Assembly: GCA_913060665.1 (NCBI GenBank)
Contig: CAJXUY010000017.1
Location: 1-64,000, forward strand
Direction: 5' to 3'
DNA from: an uncultured Oleiphilaceae bacterium
GTDB taxonomy: Bacteria; Pseudomonadota; Gammaproteobacteria; Pseudomonadales; Oleiphilaceae
Length of the DNA: 64,000 bases
Shown in pieces: positions 1 to 9,904 of the stretch. Each line of letters begins with the position of its first letter. Position 1 is the stretch's first letter. The position numbers and the translations under genes were made by a program. The notes beneath the pieces were generated by a model, which searched no databases, was not told where the DNA came from, and saw nothing but the letters and a program-made list of their open reading frames with translations.

Positions 1-112
1 CCGCCTTGAAGGCAAAAAGCCTCTTATTTGTTGATACTTTCACAGCCTCTGCGCTGCATCACGGCTACGGGTGTTTCGGAAAACCAATGCACAAACCAAT
101 GGGGCAACAAAC

Positions 113-190
113 CAATGGGGTCAGACTCTATTGGTTAGAGTTAAGCGGGCTAAATAAATAGGCCTCTTTCAATCGAGTCTGACCCTATTG
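113..190. repeat. Inverted repeat, MITE/REP-type remnant
   Basis: A 16-base arm (caatggggtcagactc, 113-128) is repeated in inverted orientation at 175-190 with one mismatch, enclosing about 46 bases. The short motif accaatg also recurs three times just before it (about 83-117). Such gggtcagactc arms are often seen as dispersed repeats near RAYT-type transposases in gammaproteobacteria, from memory. No transposase gene is present here. The rest of 1-320 holds another REP-like piece (about 43-80, ctgcatcacggctacggg) that resembles the sequence at 28,800. I see no gene in 1-320 other than the pseudogene tail that ends at 321. Confidence 0.6.
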
Positions 191-320
191 ATATGCTTTG
201 ATTGAAAATTTTAGAATGATCTTTGATGATTTACTTTTTCAGTCAAAGCAAAAGCATACAGCTCAGCAATGGCTTAGAAACCGAACTTTTGCTGACTATG
301 CCTTTCTTGAGTGAATAATT

Positions 321-1164
321 CTATTTTTCTAACACGCATCTAAACCCTGTCTCTAGACCTATTAGAGATTGTGGGATATTCATACGAGTAACGGTTGTAT
401 TACCCCAAAAGTCTGAGAGCCCACCGCCTCTAGCGACTTTTTGTTGATCCATCGTGGTGTCAGAGTTATGTATTTGCCCATTCTTTGTGTTCTGGTGAGT
501 GTTGGTAGTAATCTGGCTGATAATTGTCTTGTACCCACTCTATAGCATTGCCAGACATATCATATAAACCTAGCGGGTTGGCAGGAAAGCTGCCAGGAGG
601 AAGAGGTAGGGCGCTTGGGTCTATATAGAGCTTGGTTGATCGCGAAGCCATATTGATTGAAGGCGTAGCTTCACCTGTATCGGTGGCAAAGCGATACATT
701 TGTCCTCGGGAGCGGGCTGCGTATTCCCATTGAGCTTCGGTTGGTAGGTCTATTTTTATGTTGCCTATTTCGCCGAGCCACAGGCAAAAGGTTTTAGCAT
801 CAGACCAAGCAGCAACGGCTGGTAGTTTAGCAACAAAACGACCGGGGTATCTTTCCCTATCTTTGTCATAGCTGTTGTAAGCAGACACATATCCCGTCAC
901 CTCCATAAACAAATCCATATCCCCTTGAGTCACTTCATACTTCTGAATAGAAAAACTATCCAGCGTGACTTTGTGAGCGGGGTAAGAATCAGCACCTAAA
1001 GCCCAACCTAAACCAGGATTTCCCATCATAAACGACCCGCCCTCTACAAACACAAACGCATTCATATGACGTTCTAGTAGATCATTTATTTTGTCTTCGG
1101 TGGAGGTGCAGGCAGCGAGGGTTATTGTTGATAGTAGGGTGATGATTTTGAGGGCGGTATTCAT
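321..1164 (-). pseudogene. FGE/SUMF1-like lipoprotein, frameshifted
   Basis: The first reading frame (1164 down to 466, 232 aa) begins with a lipoprotein signal peptide ending in LAAC (Cys19). It continues with a formylglycine-generating-enzyme-type fold: FVEGGSFMMG, PAHKVTLDSF, YEVTQGD, LPTEAQWEYAAR, GLYDMSGNAIEWVQD. It then stops at 466, before the C-terminal block every member of the family needs. That block is present one frame over. From about 470 to the stop at 321 the other - strand frame reads VARGGGLSDFWGN and ends GLETGFRCVLEK, matching the usual RGGSW...GFR ending. One indel near 470-490 therefore separates the two parts, and the intact protein would be about 280 aa. It could be a real mutation or a sequencing error. 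True FGE copper-binding cysteines are not evident, so this is a FGE-like paralogue of unknown role, probably periplasmic and membrane-anchored. The start ATG is preceded by AAGGA. Confidence 0.8.
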
Positions 1165-1428
1165 CCGTGTATTCCTTGATTAATTGAAATCCGTTTTCAA
1201 TTTTTAAGAGGGGAATTATAACAGGGAAGTGATTGCGGGTGAAAACGTTTATCAGGGCGCAAACGGACTCAAGGTTTATATATATCCGCTGGTTACGAAT
1301 TAATACCCAATAAAGTTGCTCAATAGCCCGATATAAGGGAAAATACTTGCCTTTTTTTATTGCGCATTCTGTTAACTTTAGTCGCTGGAATGTTCAAATA
1401 TTTTAAACTGTCGGTGGGAGACAATTTA

Positions 1429-3423
1429 ATGCCATCTCGTAGAGATCTAGCAAACGCAATTCGTGCACTCAGTATGGATGCTGTTCAACAAGCCAATTCA
1501 GGGCACCCTGGTGCTCCGATGGGGATGGCCGATATCGCTGAGGTTTTGTGGAATGACCACATGACACATAACCCAGCAAACCCTGAATGGACTAACCGTG
1601 ATCGATTTATTCTATCCAACGGTCACGGTTCAATGCTTATATACTCTCTACTGCATCTTACGGGTTACGATCTTAGTATTGATGACCTTAAAAACTTCAG
1701 ACAGTTACATTCAAAAACCCCTGGGCATCCTGAGTATGGTTATACGCCGGGTGTTGAAACTACCACTGGCCCGTTAGGTCAGGGCATTGCTAATGCAGTG
1801 GGTATGGCGATTGCTGAAAAATCACTGGCGGCGCAGTTTAACCGAGAAGGGCATGATATTGTCGATCACAATACTTTTGTGTTTTTAGGTGATGGTTGCT
1901 TAATGGAAGGTATCTCTCACGAAGTGAGCTCTTTGGCCGGTACACTTGGCTTAGGCAAGCTTATTGCGTTTTATGATGACAATGGCATCTCGATTGATGG
2001 CGAAGTGGAAGGTTGGTTTACTGATGATACCCCTGCGCGCTTTGAATCTTACGGCTGGCAGGTCATTCCTGCGGTTGATGGCCATGATTCAGAGGCTATT
2101 CGTGAGGCAATCGCACAAGCAAAAGCCAATACTGATCAGCCAACTATGATTTGCTGTAAAACAGTGATCGGTTTTGGTTCTCCTAATAAAGAAGGGACTG
2201 AAGGTTGTCACGGTGCACCATTAGGTGCAGATGAAATTACTGCGACCCGTGAAAAACTAGGTTGGACTCATGGCTCTTTTGAAGTGCCTGAAGATATTTA
2301 CGCGGGCTGGAATGCGAAAGAAAAGGGCGGTGCTGCAGAAGCTGCATGGGATAAGTCTTTTGCGGCATACCAGGCGGCATACCCGGAGTTAGCAACAGAG
2401 CTGACTCGCAGAATGAAGGGCGAATTACCTGCTGATTTTTCTGTTAAGGCTGATGCCTATGTTCAGGAATGTCAGGAAAAAGGCGAAACAGTGGCTAGCC
2501 GTAAAGCCTCACAAAATACATTGAATGCGTTTGGTCCTTTACTGCCTGAGTTGTTAGGTGGTTCTGCTGATTTAGCGGGTTCAAACTTAACCCTTTGGAA
2601 AGATTGTAAAGGGTTAGAAAAAGACGACGCATCGGGTAACTATATATTCTACGGTGTGCGTGAATTTGGTATGTCAGCCATCATGAATGGTATTGCATTG
2701 CACGGTGGGTTTGTTCCTTACGGTGCAACTTTCTTGATGTTTATGGAATACGCGCGTAATGCGGTTCGTATGTCTGCATTGATGAAGCAACGTGTTATCA
2801 ACGTTTACACTCATGACTCTATAGGCCTAGGCGAAGATGGCCCGACTCACCAGCCTGTTGAGCAGATGGCGAGTTTGAGAAATACACCGAATATGAATTT
2901 GTGGCGTCCATGTGACACGGTTGAGTCTGCGGTTGCGTGGAAGTCTGCTATTGAACGTCAAGATGGTCCTTCTTCATTAATCTTCTCTCGTCAGGGCTTG
3001 CCTCATCAAGCGCGTAGCACAGAGCAAGTGGCACTGATTACGCGTGGTGGTTACGTACTGTCTGATTCAGAAGGTACGCCTGATGTGATCTTGATCGCGA
3101 CCGGCTCTGAAATTGGTTTAGCGCAGAGTGTGGCTGACGTGCTTCGTGATAAAGGCACTAAAGTTCGTGTTGTATCGATGCCATCTACCGATGTATTTGA
3201 TGCGCAAGATGCTGAATACAAGCAGCAAGTGCTTCCATTAGAGGTTTCTGCGCGTGTAGCAATTGAAGCGGGTATTGAAGACTTCTGGTATAAGTATGTA
3301 GGTCTTGATGGGCGTATCGTGGGTATGTCTACTTACGGTGAGTCTGCCCCGGCTAAAGAATTATATGAAGAGTTCGGGTTTACTGTTGAAAATATTGTGG
3401 CGGTAACAGAAGAATTGCTTTAA
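1429..3423 (+). CDS. tkt: Transketolase
   Basis: Thiamine-diphosphate enzyme that moves two-carbon ketol units between sugar phosphates in the pentose phosphate pathway. From ATG 1429 it encodes 664 aa, the usual size. The start is chosen because [12 protein letters not shown] matches transketolase N-termini and GGGAGA lies just upstream; the open frame extends 23 codons further up only from a TTG. Visible motifs are [19 protein letters not shown], the ThDP/Mg-binding [12 protein letters not shown] followed by N, the pyrimidine-domain [12 protein letters not shown], and [20 protein letters not shown]. It is first in the run tkt-epd-pgk-fba, a conserved arrangement in gammaproteobacteria that links the pentose pathway with lower glycolysis/gluconeogenesis. 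Confidence 0.97.
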   Translation: MPSRRDLANAIRALSMDAVQQANSGHPGAPMGMADIAEVLWNDHMTHNPANPEWTNRDRFILSNGHGSMLIYSLLHLTGYDLSIDDLKNFRQLHSKTPGHPEYGYTPGVETTTGPLGQGIANAVGMAIAEKSLAAQFNREGHDIVDHNTFVFLGDGCLMEGISHEVSSLAGTLGLGKLIAFYDDNGISIDGEVEGWFTDDTPARFESYGWQVIPAVDGHDSEAIREAIAQAKANTDQPTMICCKTVIGFGSPNKEGTEGCHGAPLGADEITATREKLGWTHGSFEVPEDIYAGWNAKEKGGAAEAAWDKSFAAYQAAYPELATELTRRMKGELPADFSVKADAYVQECQEKGETVASRKASQNTLNAFGPLLPELLGGSADLAGSNLTLWKDCKGLEKDDASGNYIFYGVREFGMSAIMNGIALHGGFVPYGATFLMFMEYARNAVRMSALMKQRVINVYTHDSIGLGEDGPTHQPVEQMASLRNTPNMNLWRPCDTVESAVAWKSAIERQDGPSSLIFSRQGLPHQARSTEQVALITRGGYVLSDSEGTPDVILIATGSEIGLAQSVADVLRDKGTKVRVVSMPSTDVFDAQDAEYKQQVLPLEVSARVAIEAGIEDFWYKYVGLDGRIVGMSTYGESAPAKELYEEFGFTVENIVAVTEELL

Positions 3424-3440
3424 TCGTAAACGTACCTTAT

Positions 3441-3468
3441 TGTCATTCCTGCCTTCGCGGGGATGACA
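3441..3468. repeat. REP-type hairpin after tkt
   Basis: Imperfect hairpin with outer arms TGTCAT/ATGACA and an inner CC..TTCG..GG tip, containing cctgccttcgcgggga. The same core occurs in the right half of the larger element at 5898-5987. No T-run follows, so it is better read as a REP element than as an intrinsic terminator. It could still stabilise the tkt mRNA end. Confidence 0.6.
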
Positions 3469-3531
3469 GATATTTCGGGATAGGCACTAGCTAGAAGTGC
3501 AAAGTTCCACATAAAGAGTTGTTGCAAACTA

Positions 3532-4602
3532 ATGTCATACCGTGTGGCGATAAATGGATATGGACGTATAGGGCAGTGTGTTCTCCGTGCGCTGTATGAA
3601 AATGGATATCGCGAAAAACTTCAGGTTGTTGCTATCAATGAGCTATCGGATATCGATACGATTGCTTATTTAACTCGCTATGACTCTACGCATGGTCGTT
3701 TTTCCGGTTCTGTTAATGTGAACGCCGATCGGCTTTGCATCAAAAGTGGCAGTCGTTACAACAACGCTGAATACGACAAAGATGCTCACCACGATCATAT
3801 CGACATTATTAATCATCAATCTCCTCAAAACCTTCCGTGGAAGGATCTGGATGTAGATTTAGTGTTGGAGTGTACGGGGGCATTTGGTGACAGAAAGGGC
3901 GCTGAAGCTCATGTATTAGCAGGTGCGGGTAGAGTGTTATTCTCTCAGCCGGCAGATGCTAGCGTAGATAAAACCATTGTTTATGGTATTAACCATAAGA
4001 CGTTGAGTCATTCAGATCGTATTGTCTCGAATGCTTCCTGCACCACCAACTGTATCGTGCCTGTCATAAAAGTTCTGCATGATAAGTTGGGGATTGAGCG
4101 GGGAACGATCACGACGATTCACTCTGCAATGAATGATCAACCCACCATTGATGCATATCATCATCAGGATTTACGTCGCACTCGTAGTGCAATGCATAAC
4201 ATCGTGCCAGTGGATACGGGGTTGGCAAAAGGGATAGACCGATTACTGCCTGAAATGGAAGGTCGTTTTAGTTCGGTCGCGATAAGAGTGCCGACTATTA
4301 ATGTATCGTTACTCGACTTAACGATCAACGTGAGCCGTAACACCAGCATTCAGGAGGTTAATCAGATTTTATCTGAAGCGTCACTTAATGGCCTGAGTGG
4401 TGTTTTAGGTTTTACTGAAGAACCGTTGGCGTCTTCTGACTTTAATCATGATTCCCGATCAGGAATCGTTGATGGGAGTCAGACTCAAGTGAGTGATGGT
4501 AAAATGGTTAAAGTGCTGACCTGGTTTGATAATGAGTGGGGTTTTGCTAATCGTATGCTCGATGTTGCATCGGTGTGGTTGGATGCTGCAAGTAAACGCT
4601 AA
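3532..4602 (+). CDS. epd: Erythrose-4-phosphate dehydrogenase (GapA family)
   Basis: NAD-dependent dehydrogenase of the GAPDH superfamily, 356 aa. The N-terminal Rossmann motif is INGYGRIGQCVLRAL. The catalytic Cys lies in SNASCTTNC (about residue 170) and the C-terminus carries WFDNEWGFANRM. Its place between tkt and pgk, and the slightly divergent sequence (ELSDIDTIAYLTRYDSTHG), fit Epd, which oxidises erythrose-4-phosphate to 4-phosphoerythronate toward pyridoxal phosphate. A glycolytic GAPDH role cannot be excluded from sequence alone. It lies about 110 bases after tkt, with the REP hairpin between them. Confidence 0.85.
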   Translation: MSYRVAINGYGRIGQCVLRALYENGYREKLQVVAINELSDIDTIAYLTRYDSTHGRFSGSVNVNADRLCIKSGSRYNNAEYDKDAHHDHIDIINHQSPQNLPWKDLDVDLVLECTGAFGDRKGAEAHVLAGAGRVLFSQPADASVDKTIVYGINHKTLSHSDRIVSNASCTTNCIVPVIKVLHDKLGIERGTITTIHSAMNDQPTIDAYHHQDLRRTRSAMHNIVPVDTGLAKGIDRLLPEMEGRFSSVAIRVPTINVSLLDLTINVSRNTSIQEVNQILSEASLNGLSGVLGFTEEPLASSDFNHDSRSGIVDGSQTQVSDGKMVKVLTWFDNEWGFANRMLDVASVWLDAASKR

Positions 4603-4718
4603 GAGTTATCACGCTCAGAGCAAATGATAGAAACGACATGTGATAGGGTGTGCTGAAACGTTATTATTTTATAGTTTACTGATATTATTGTTTAAATTAG
4701 AGTACATGAGGATAAAGA

Positions 4719-5882
4719 ATGGCGATCATCAAAATGACAGATCTTGATCTTGCAGGAAAGCGAGTCTTGATCCGCGAAGATCTTAACGTCCCTGTTAAAG
4801 ATGGAAAAGTTACCAGCGATGCACGTATTAGGGCGTCTTTGCCAACTATTAAGTTGGCAGTAGAAGCTGGTGCAAAGGTGATGTTGATGACACATTTGGG
4901 CCGCCCAACTGAAGGTGAGTATGCTGAAGAGTTCTCATTAAAGCCAGTTGCTGAGCATTTGTCAGGGCTATTAGGACAGAATGTTGCTGTTGTTGCAGAC
5001 TGGGAAAATGGTATTGACCTAGAAGACGGTCAAGTAGTACTGTTTGAAAATGTTCGATTTAATAAAGGCGAGAAGAAAGATGACGAGTCACTTTCACGAG
5101 CCTACGCAGCGTTATGTGATATTTATGTCATGGACGCATTTGGTACTGCACACCGTGCACAAGCTTCTACTCATGGCGCAGGAAAGTACGCGCCTGTTGC
5201 CTGTGCAGGGCCACTACTGGCGGGCGAATTAGAGGCATTGGGCAAAGCGCTTGATAACCCCGCTCGACCATTAGTCGCGATTGTCGGTGGTTCAAAGGTA
5301 TCGACTAAGCTTACGGTTCTAGAGTCACTGTCTGACGTGGTTGATAAGATGATAGTGGGTGGCGGTATTGCAAACACCTTTCTTGCAGCCGCGGGTAACC
5401 CCGTCGGTAAGTCGCTTTGTGAACATGACTTGATACCCAATGCTAAGGCGCTGATGGAAAAGGTTGATGTACCCGTACCGACCGATGTTGTGGTAGGTCA
5501 GGAATTTTCCGAAACGGCTGAAGCAACACTTAAAACCGCATCTGATGTTGCTGAAGGCGATATGATTTTTGATATTGGCCCTGATTCGGTTAAAGCACTT
5601 GCTGCAACGTTAAAACAAGCTAAAACGATCATTTGGAATGGCCCTGTTGGTGTATTTGAGTTTGACCAGTTTGGCGAAGGGACTAAAGCGCTTTCGTTAG
5701 CGATTGCTGAAAGCGATGCCTTCTCAATTGCCGGCGGAGGTGATACGTTAGCAGCTGTTGATAAATATGATATTGCAGATAAAGTGTCTTATATTTCTAC
5801 AGGAGGCGGAGCCTTCCTTGAGTTTGTAGAAGGTAAAACACTGCCTGCTGTAGCGATGTTAGAAACGCGTGGTACTAAGTAA
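4719..5882 (+). CDS. pgk: Phosphoglycerate kinase
   Basis: Transfers phosphate between 1,3-bisphosphoglycerate and ADP in glycolysis/gluconeogenesis. The 387 aa match the normal bacterial length. Diagnostic motifs are [18 protein letters not shown] near the N-terminus, [20 protein letters not shown], the hinge [25 protein letters not shown], and the C-terminal nucleotide-binding [15 protein letters not shown] / [13 protein letters not shown]. The ATG follows ATGAGGATAAAGA. A 116-base gap separates it from epd, with no clear terminator, so co-transcription is plausible. Confidence 0.97.
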   Translation: MAIIKMTDLDLAGKRVLIREDLNVPVKDGKVTSDARIRASLPTIKLAVEAGAKVMLMTHLGRPTEGEYAEEFSLKPVAEHLSGLLGQNVAVVADWENGIDLEDGQVVLFENVRFNKGEKKDDESLSRAYAALCDIYVMDAFGTAHRAQASTHGAGKYAPVACAGPLLAGELEALGKALDNPARPLVAIVGGSKVSTKLTVLESLSDVVDKMIVGGGIANTFLAAAGNPVGKSLCEHDLIPNAKALMEKVDVPVPTDVVVGQEFSETAEATLKTASDVAEGDMIFDIGPDSVKALAATLKQAKTIIWNGPVGVFEFDQFGEGTKALSLAIAESDAFSIAGGGDTLAAVDKYDIADKVSYISTGGGAFLEFVEGKTLPAVAMLETRGTK

Positions 5883-5897
5883 TACACATTAGGGCTC

Positions 5898-5987
5898 TCG
5901 TCATTCCGGCCAACCCTAGGGTGGGCCGGAATCTATTGTTGCTAAATGCCTTAAGACACTGGATCCCCGCCTTCGCGAGGATGACAA
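5898..5987. repeat. REPIN-like composite element between pgk and fba
   Basis: Two REP-type hairpins face each other inside outer inverted arms GTCAT (5900-5904) and ATGAC (5981-5985). The left unit is a GC-rich stem (ccggcc ... ggccgg, about 5905-5931). The right unit carries ggatccccgccttcgcgagg, the same core as the single REP at 3441-3468. The size (about 90 bases) and paired inverted layout match REPINs mobilised by RAYT enzymes. It sits 15 bases after pgk and ends 33 bases before fba, so it is transcribed if the cluster is an operon. Confidence 0.7.
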
Positions 5988-6020
5988 GAATATATAATAT
6001 TGAATTAAAAGGAAAAAAAC

Positions 6021-7070
6021 ATGGCACTTATTAGCATGCGTCAGATGCTCGATCACGCGGCAGAATTTGGATATGGTGTACCCGCGTTTAATGTTAACAA
6101 CCTTGAACAAATGCGCGCCATTATGGAAGCTGCAGACAAGACTAATAGTCCGGTTATTGTTCAGGCTTCTGCAGGCGCTCGCAGCTATGCAGGTGCACCT
6201 TTTTTAAGGCACCTGATTCTTGCTGCTATTGAAGAGTTTCCACATATTCCGGTTTGTATGCATCAGGATCACGGTACTTCACCAGCTATTTGTCAGCGTT
6301 CGATTCAACTTGGATTTTCATCTGTGATGATGGATGGCTCTTTGATGGAAGACGGTAAAACACCCGCTTCTTATGAGTACAACGTTGACGTAACACGCCG
6401 TACGGTTGATATGGCCCATGCATGCGGTGTTTCAGTTGAAGGTGAGTTAGGTTGCTTGGGTTCTTTAGAAACCGGTCAGGCGGGAGAAGAAGACGGAGTA
6501 GGTGCGGAAGGGATATTGACTGCAGATCAAATGCTGACAGACCCCGAAGAAGCCGCAGACTTTGTAGCAAAAACCAATGTTGATGCGCTTGCAATTGCTT
6601 GTGGTACTAGCCACGGTGCCTATAAATTTACTCGTCCACCGACAGATGATATTTTGGCGATTGATCGTATTAAAGCGATACATGCGCGCATTCCGAATAC
6701 GCACCTTGTTATGCACGGTTCATCATCGGTTCCTCAGGAATGGTTAGCTGTTATCAATGAGTTTGGTGGTGAGATTCCAGAAACTTACGGTGTACCTGTC
6801 GAGCAAATTGTAGAAGGTATTAAACACGGTGTTCGTAAAGTGAATATTGATACCGATCTTCGTTTAGCATCGACTGGCGCGATTCGTCGCTTTATGGGGA
6901 ATAACCCCGCAGAATTTGACCCGCGTAAATACCTGAAAGAGTCTGTTAAGGCGATGACTGATATTTGTATCGCTCGCTACGATGCATTTGGTACATCAGG
7001 CAATGCAAGCAAGATCAAAACAGACTCACTAGAAGTTATGTTTGAGCGTTATGAATCTGGCAAGTTATAA
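6021..7070 (+). CDS. fba: Fructose-bisphosphate aldolase, class II
   Basis: Zinc-dependent aldolase cleaving fructose-1,6-bisphosphate to two triose phosphates. It is 349 aa, the Calvin-type class II subfamily length. Seen are [10 protein letters not shown] (catalytic Asp83, zinc ligand His84), [39 protein letters not shown] and [32 protein letters not shown] precedes the ATG. It is the last gene of the tkt-epd-pgk-fba run and is followed at once by a strong terminator. Confidence 0.96.
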   Translation: MALISMRQMLDHAAEFGYGVPAFNVNNLEQMRAIMEAADKTNSPVIVQASAGARSYAGAPFLRHLILAAIEEFPHIPVCMHQDHGTSPAICQRSIQLGFSSVMMDGSLMEDGKTPASYEYNVDVTRRTVDMAHACGVSVEGELGCLGSLETGQAGEEDGVGAEGILTADQMLTDPEEAADFVAKTNVDALAIACGTSHGAYKFTRPPTDDILAIDRIKAIHARIPNTHLVMHGSSSVPQEWLAVINEFGGEIPETYGVPVEQIVEGIKHGVRKVNIDTDLRLASTGAIRRFMGNNPAEFDPRKYLKESVKAMTDICIARYDAFGTSGNASKIKTDSLEVMFERYESGKL

Positions 7071-7092
7071 ATAGAAATAGCTAATCAGCGTC

Positions 7093-7123
7093 AAAAAAAC
7101 CGTGCTTAGTCACGGTTTTTTTT
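7093..7123 (+). terminator. Intrinsic terminator after fba
   Basis: Stem ACCGTG/CACGGT with loop cttagt, flanked by an A-run before and a run of eight Ts after. It lies 22 bases after the fba stop and closes the carbon-metabolism cluster. Confidence 0.93.
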
Positions 7124-7225
7124 CGACGGTTAAATAAGCTTATTGATTAGATTTACTTTGATGGGCACACTAACGGCTCTTCCAATACATTCTACTTATT
7201 ACCCGACACTGCGAGATTCAATCTT

Positions 7226-8185
7226 ATGGATAAGCAAGCCAGACCAGCAAGGGATAAACTTTTTTCGTTTTCATTAATATTAATTGCTGGATCGATTTGT
7301 TATTTCTCTTACTCACTATTGAGTGTGAGTAGACAAATTCCTGACATACTTGATCAAATCAGTGTGGTAAGTAAACAAATTGATCGTACTACCCATAATA
7401 TTGAACCTCTGTTAGGCACTGTTCCCAACATACTAGAGACTCTTCCTAGCATTTTAAAGACGATTGATAATACCACCAACTCGATTCCTCCGATCTTGGC
7501 AGAGTCTGCCAATATACGAGCCATTATTCCTAGTGTGTTAGGAGAGGTCGAGTCTGTCAGAACAACTCTACCTGCTGTTCTTGATCGCGTCGATAGTCTT
7601 CAAAAGCAGGTTGCACAGCTACAGAAAGACATTCCTGTAATTTTGAAATCGGTTAATGGCGTAACCGCTGTGGTGCATGAAACCAATCAGCGAGTGGATA
7701 AAATTATTCCGCTGGTGCCTAAAGTCTTGGGTGAAGTTCAAGCGACACGAGCTGAGATACCGAATTACTTAACTCGAGTAGAAAACATCGTGGCCAACAC
7801 TAAAGGTATTAGTGAAGAAGCAGGAAAGGGCGCTGTGACGGGATTTTTTAAAGGTATTGTCGCAACCCCCTTTGAACTACTAAAAGGAACCGAAAATAGA
7901 GTCAGGTCAAGCCTGAAAAATGAACGTTTATTGACCGATGAAGATTTCCAGTTAGTGTACGAGGCATCAACTAAGCTATTACAAAGCGATGGGCAAGAGC
8001 CGCAAGCTTGGAGAAACCCTACTACGGGAAATGAAGGTAAATTGACTATATTAAAGACTTACCAGTACAACGGCGAATCTTGCAGAACGGTCCAAATGTT
8101 GTTCAAAACGAGAAATGGCAGTGAAGATACGACCAATAAAGATGTATGTCAAAGTAGCGATGGTAAATGGAGGGCCGTTGACTAA
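7226..8185 (+). CDS. Membrane-anchored coiled-coil protein, unknown function
   Basis: 319 aa. One N-terminal membrane segment (about residues 13-35, FSLILIAGSICYFSYSLL) is followed by a long, regular helical region (about 36-200). That region has recurring I/L-P-x-I/V-L steps (IPDILDQI, VPNILETLPSIL, IPPILAES, IPSVLGEV, LPAVLDRV, IPVILKSV, VPKVLGEV), which suggests tandem repeats of about 20-30 residues. The C-terminus (about 255-319) resembles a small surface-antigen type domain, with SCRTVQMLFKTRNG and DVCQSSDGKWRAV. I do not recognise a defined family. It probably faces the periplasm from the inner membrane. Its end overlaps the next gene, which suggests the two are co-translated. Confidence 0.8.
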   Translation: MDKQARPARDKLFSFSLILIAGSICYFSYSLLSVSRQIPDILDQISVVSKQIDRTTHNIEPLLGTVPNILETLPSILKTIDNTTNSIPPILAESANIRAIIPSVLGEVESVRTTLPAVLDRVDSLQKQVAQLQKDIPVILKSVNGVTAVVHETNQRVDKIIPLVPKVLGEVQATRAEIPNYLTRVENIVANTKGISEEAGKGAVTGFFKGIVATPFELLKGTENRVRSSLKNERLLTDEDFQLVYEASTKLLQSDGQEPQAWRNPTTGNEGKLTILKTYQYNGESCRTVQMLFKTRNGSEDTTNKDVCQSSDGKWRAVD

Positions 8186-9788
8186 CAACGGCCGCACTAT
8201 TAGCCAGTTGTGGATAAACAGCTGGCTTCGATTATGCTCATCTAAAGCAATCGTGAAGGGGTTACTGCTGGTGTTTTTGGCAGTGAGTTCTGGGTGCGCG
8301 TCATTACCTGATAATACTGAACCCGAAGAAAGCGTGTCGTTGGTGGCGCCATCAGCAGCAAAATTAAGCAAGTTAGCATTAGATAATACTCCGGTAGATA
8401 AAGCTCAGTCAGCCTTTATTTTATTGAATGATGGGACTGATGCTTTTGTTGCCAGAATGGCATTAGCCTCGGCCGCAGAGACCAGTATTGATGCACAATA
8501 CTATATATGGCACGGCGATGTGACCGGAAACTTATTAATCAGTGAACTTATCAATGCAGTTGAAAGAGGCGTTAGAGTTAGGCTGTTGGTAGATGATATC
8601 AACCTCTCTGCAGCTAATGATGATGCCTTGGCCATGATCTCGGCGCACCCTAACGCGTCGGTACGTATCTTTAACCCGTTTAGTCGTAATACTGGTAAAT
8701 TGAGTCAAATGGTCACTCGCTTCGGGGATGTTACCCGGCGTATGCACAATAAGTCATTTGTGGTCGACGGACGCGTAAGTATTATTGGCGGAAGAAATAT
8801 TGGAGATGAATATTTTGGTGCCAATAGTCAACTGGAATTCGCGGATCTCGACGTATTATCGGTCGGGCCTGTAGTGGGAGAAGTATCTTCGGTCTTTGAT
8901 CTGTATTGGAATAGCCCATTGGCTTACCCGATTGAATTGCTTCGCCCTCAGGTCTTCGATGAGGAGTATGTAACGGAGAGAAGGGAAGAAATATCAGCCT
9001 TTGTGAAAGGTCAAAAGCATTCAGCGTTTGCGGATAAAGTTCGCTCTTCTGATTTTTTAAAGCGGTTGTTAGAGCGTAATCTAGAATTCTTTTCCGGAGA
9101 GGTCGAGCTGTTGTACGATCTACCCGAAAAAATCACCAGCAGTCGCGATCAGACTGAACTTCATTTGTCTGATGGACTGAACCGTCATGTTGATGCAATT
9201 GAAGAAGAGTTTCTAATTGTGTCGCCTTATTTTGTGCCAACCGAAGAGGGCGTGGATTTCTTATTAGACCTGGAAAGAAGGGGCGCGCAGGTCAAAATAG
9301 TGACTAATTCATTAGCCTCGTCTGATGTATCCATCGTGCATGCCGGGTATAAGCTTACGCGTAAAAAATTACTTCATGGTGGCATTGAACTCTATGAAAT
9401 AAAAGCGGATCTAGCGTCTACAGTAGAGGTGGATAAGAATAGTTTTGGTTCTTCAAAGGCCAGTTTGCATGCTAAAACATTTGTGATTGACCGTACTATG
9501 CTGTTTGTGGGGTCCTTAAATCTAGACCCTCGATCCTTTACTGAGAATACAGAAATTGGCATGTTGATCTACTCAGAGAAGGTCGCACAAGCGTTAGGGG
9601 GGTGGTTTGATACGGAGTTAGAAACTGTCGCTTACACACTGTATTGGGACGAAGACGAAAGTGGCATTAAGTGGCTAGATAAAACTGACAGCTCGGTGAC
9701 GACCTATGATTATGACCCAGGCACCAGTTGGTGGCTGAGGCGTTGGGTTGATTTTTTAAGCCTGTTCCCCATTGAATCACAACTCTAA
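8160..9788 (+). CDS. Phospholipase D/cardiolipin synthase-family lipoprotein
   Basis: Two HKD motifs define the PLD superfamily: MHNKSFVVDGRVSIIGGRN and LHAKTFVIDRTMLFVGSLN. Both keep His, Lys and Asp, and each is followed by the usual G-x-x-N segment, so the enzyme should be active. The layout is like the ClsC/YmdC branch, which makes or remodels cardiolipin. The N-terminus has a hydrophobic segment and lipobox-like LAVSSGC, suggesting export and lipid anchoring. The start is uncertain: ATGs at 8115, 8142 and 8160, or TTG 8178, which sits just after TGGAGGG and overlaps the stop of the preceding gene. 8160 is a compromise (about 542 aa). All options overlap the upstream coiled-coil gene. Confidence 0.85.
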   Translation: MVNGGPLTNNGRTISQLWINSWLRLCSSKAIVKGLLLVFLAVSSGCASLPDNTEPEESVSLVAPSAAKLSKLALDNTPVDKAQSAFILLNDGTDAFVARMALASAAETSIDAQYYIWHGDVTGNLLISELINAVERGVRVRLLVDDINLSAANDDALAMISAHPNASVRIFNPFSRNTGKLSQMVTRFGDVTRRMHNKSFVVDGRVSIIGGRNIGDEYFGANSQLEFADLDVLSVGPVVGEVSSVFDLYWNSPLAYPIELLRPQVFDEEYVTERREEISAFVKGQKHSAFADKVRSSDFLKRLLERNLEFFSGEVELLYDLPEKITSSRDQTELHLSDGLNRHVDAIEEEFLIVSPYFVPTEEGVDFLLDLERRGAQVKIVTNSLASSDVSIVHAGYKLTRKKLLHGGIELYEIKADLASTVEVDKNSFGSSKASLHAKTFVIDRTMLFVGSLNLDPRSFTENTEIGMLIYSEKVAQALGGWFDTELETVAYTLYWDEDESGIKWLDKTDSSVTTYDYDPGTSWWLRRWVDFLSLFPIESQL

Positions 9789-9904
9789 ATACTCCTCATA
9801 CTTTGTATTATCTGGCCGATAAGCTTAAGAGAGTAAACGCTTATAGCTGCCTTAACGGTAAGTAATTGATACCAAAAGGTAGCGCTAGTTGTAGAGGAGG
9901 TAGC

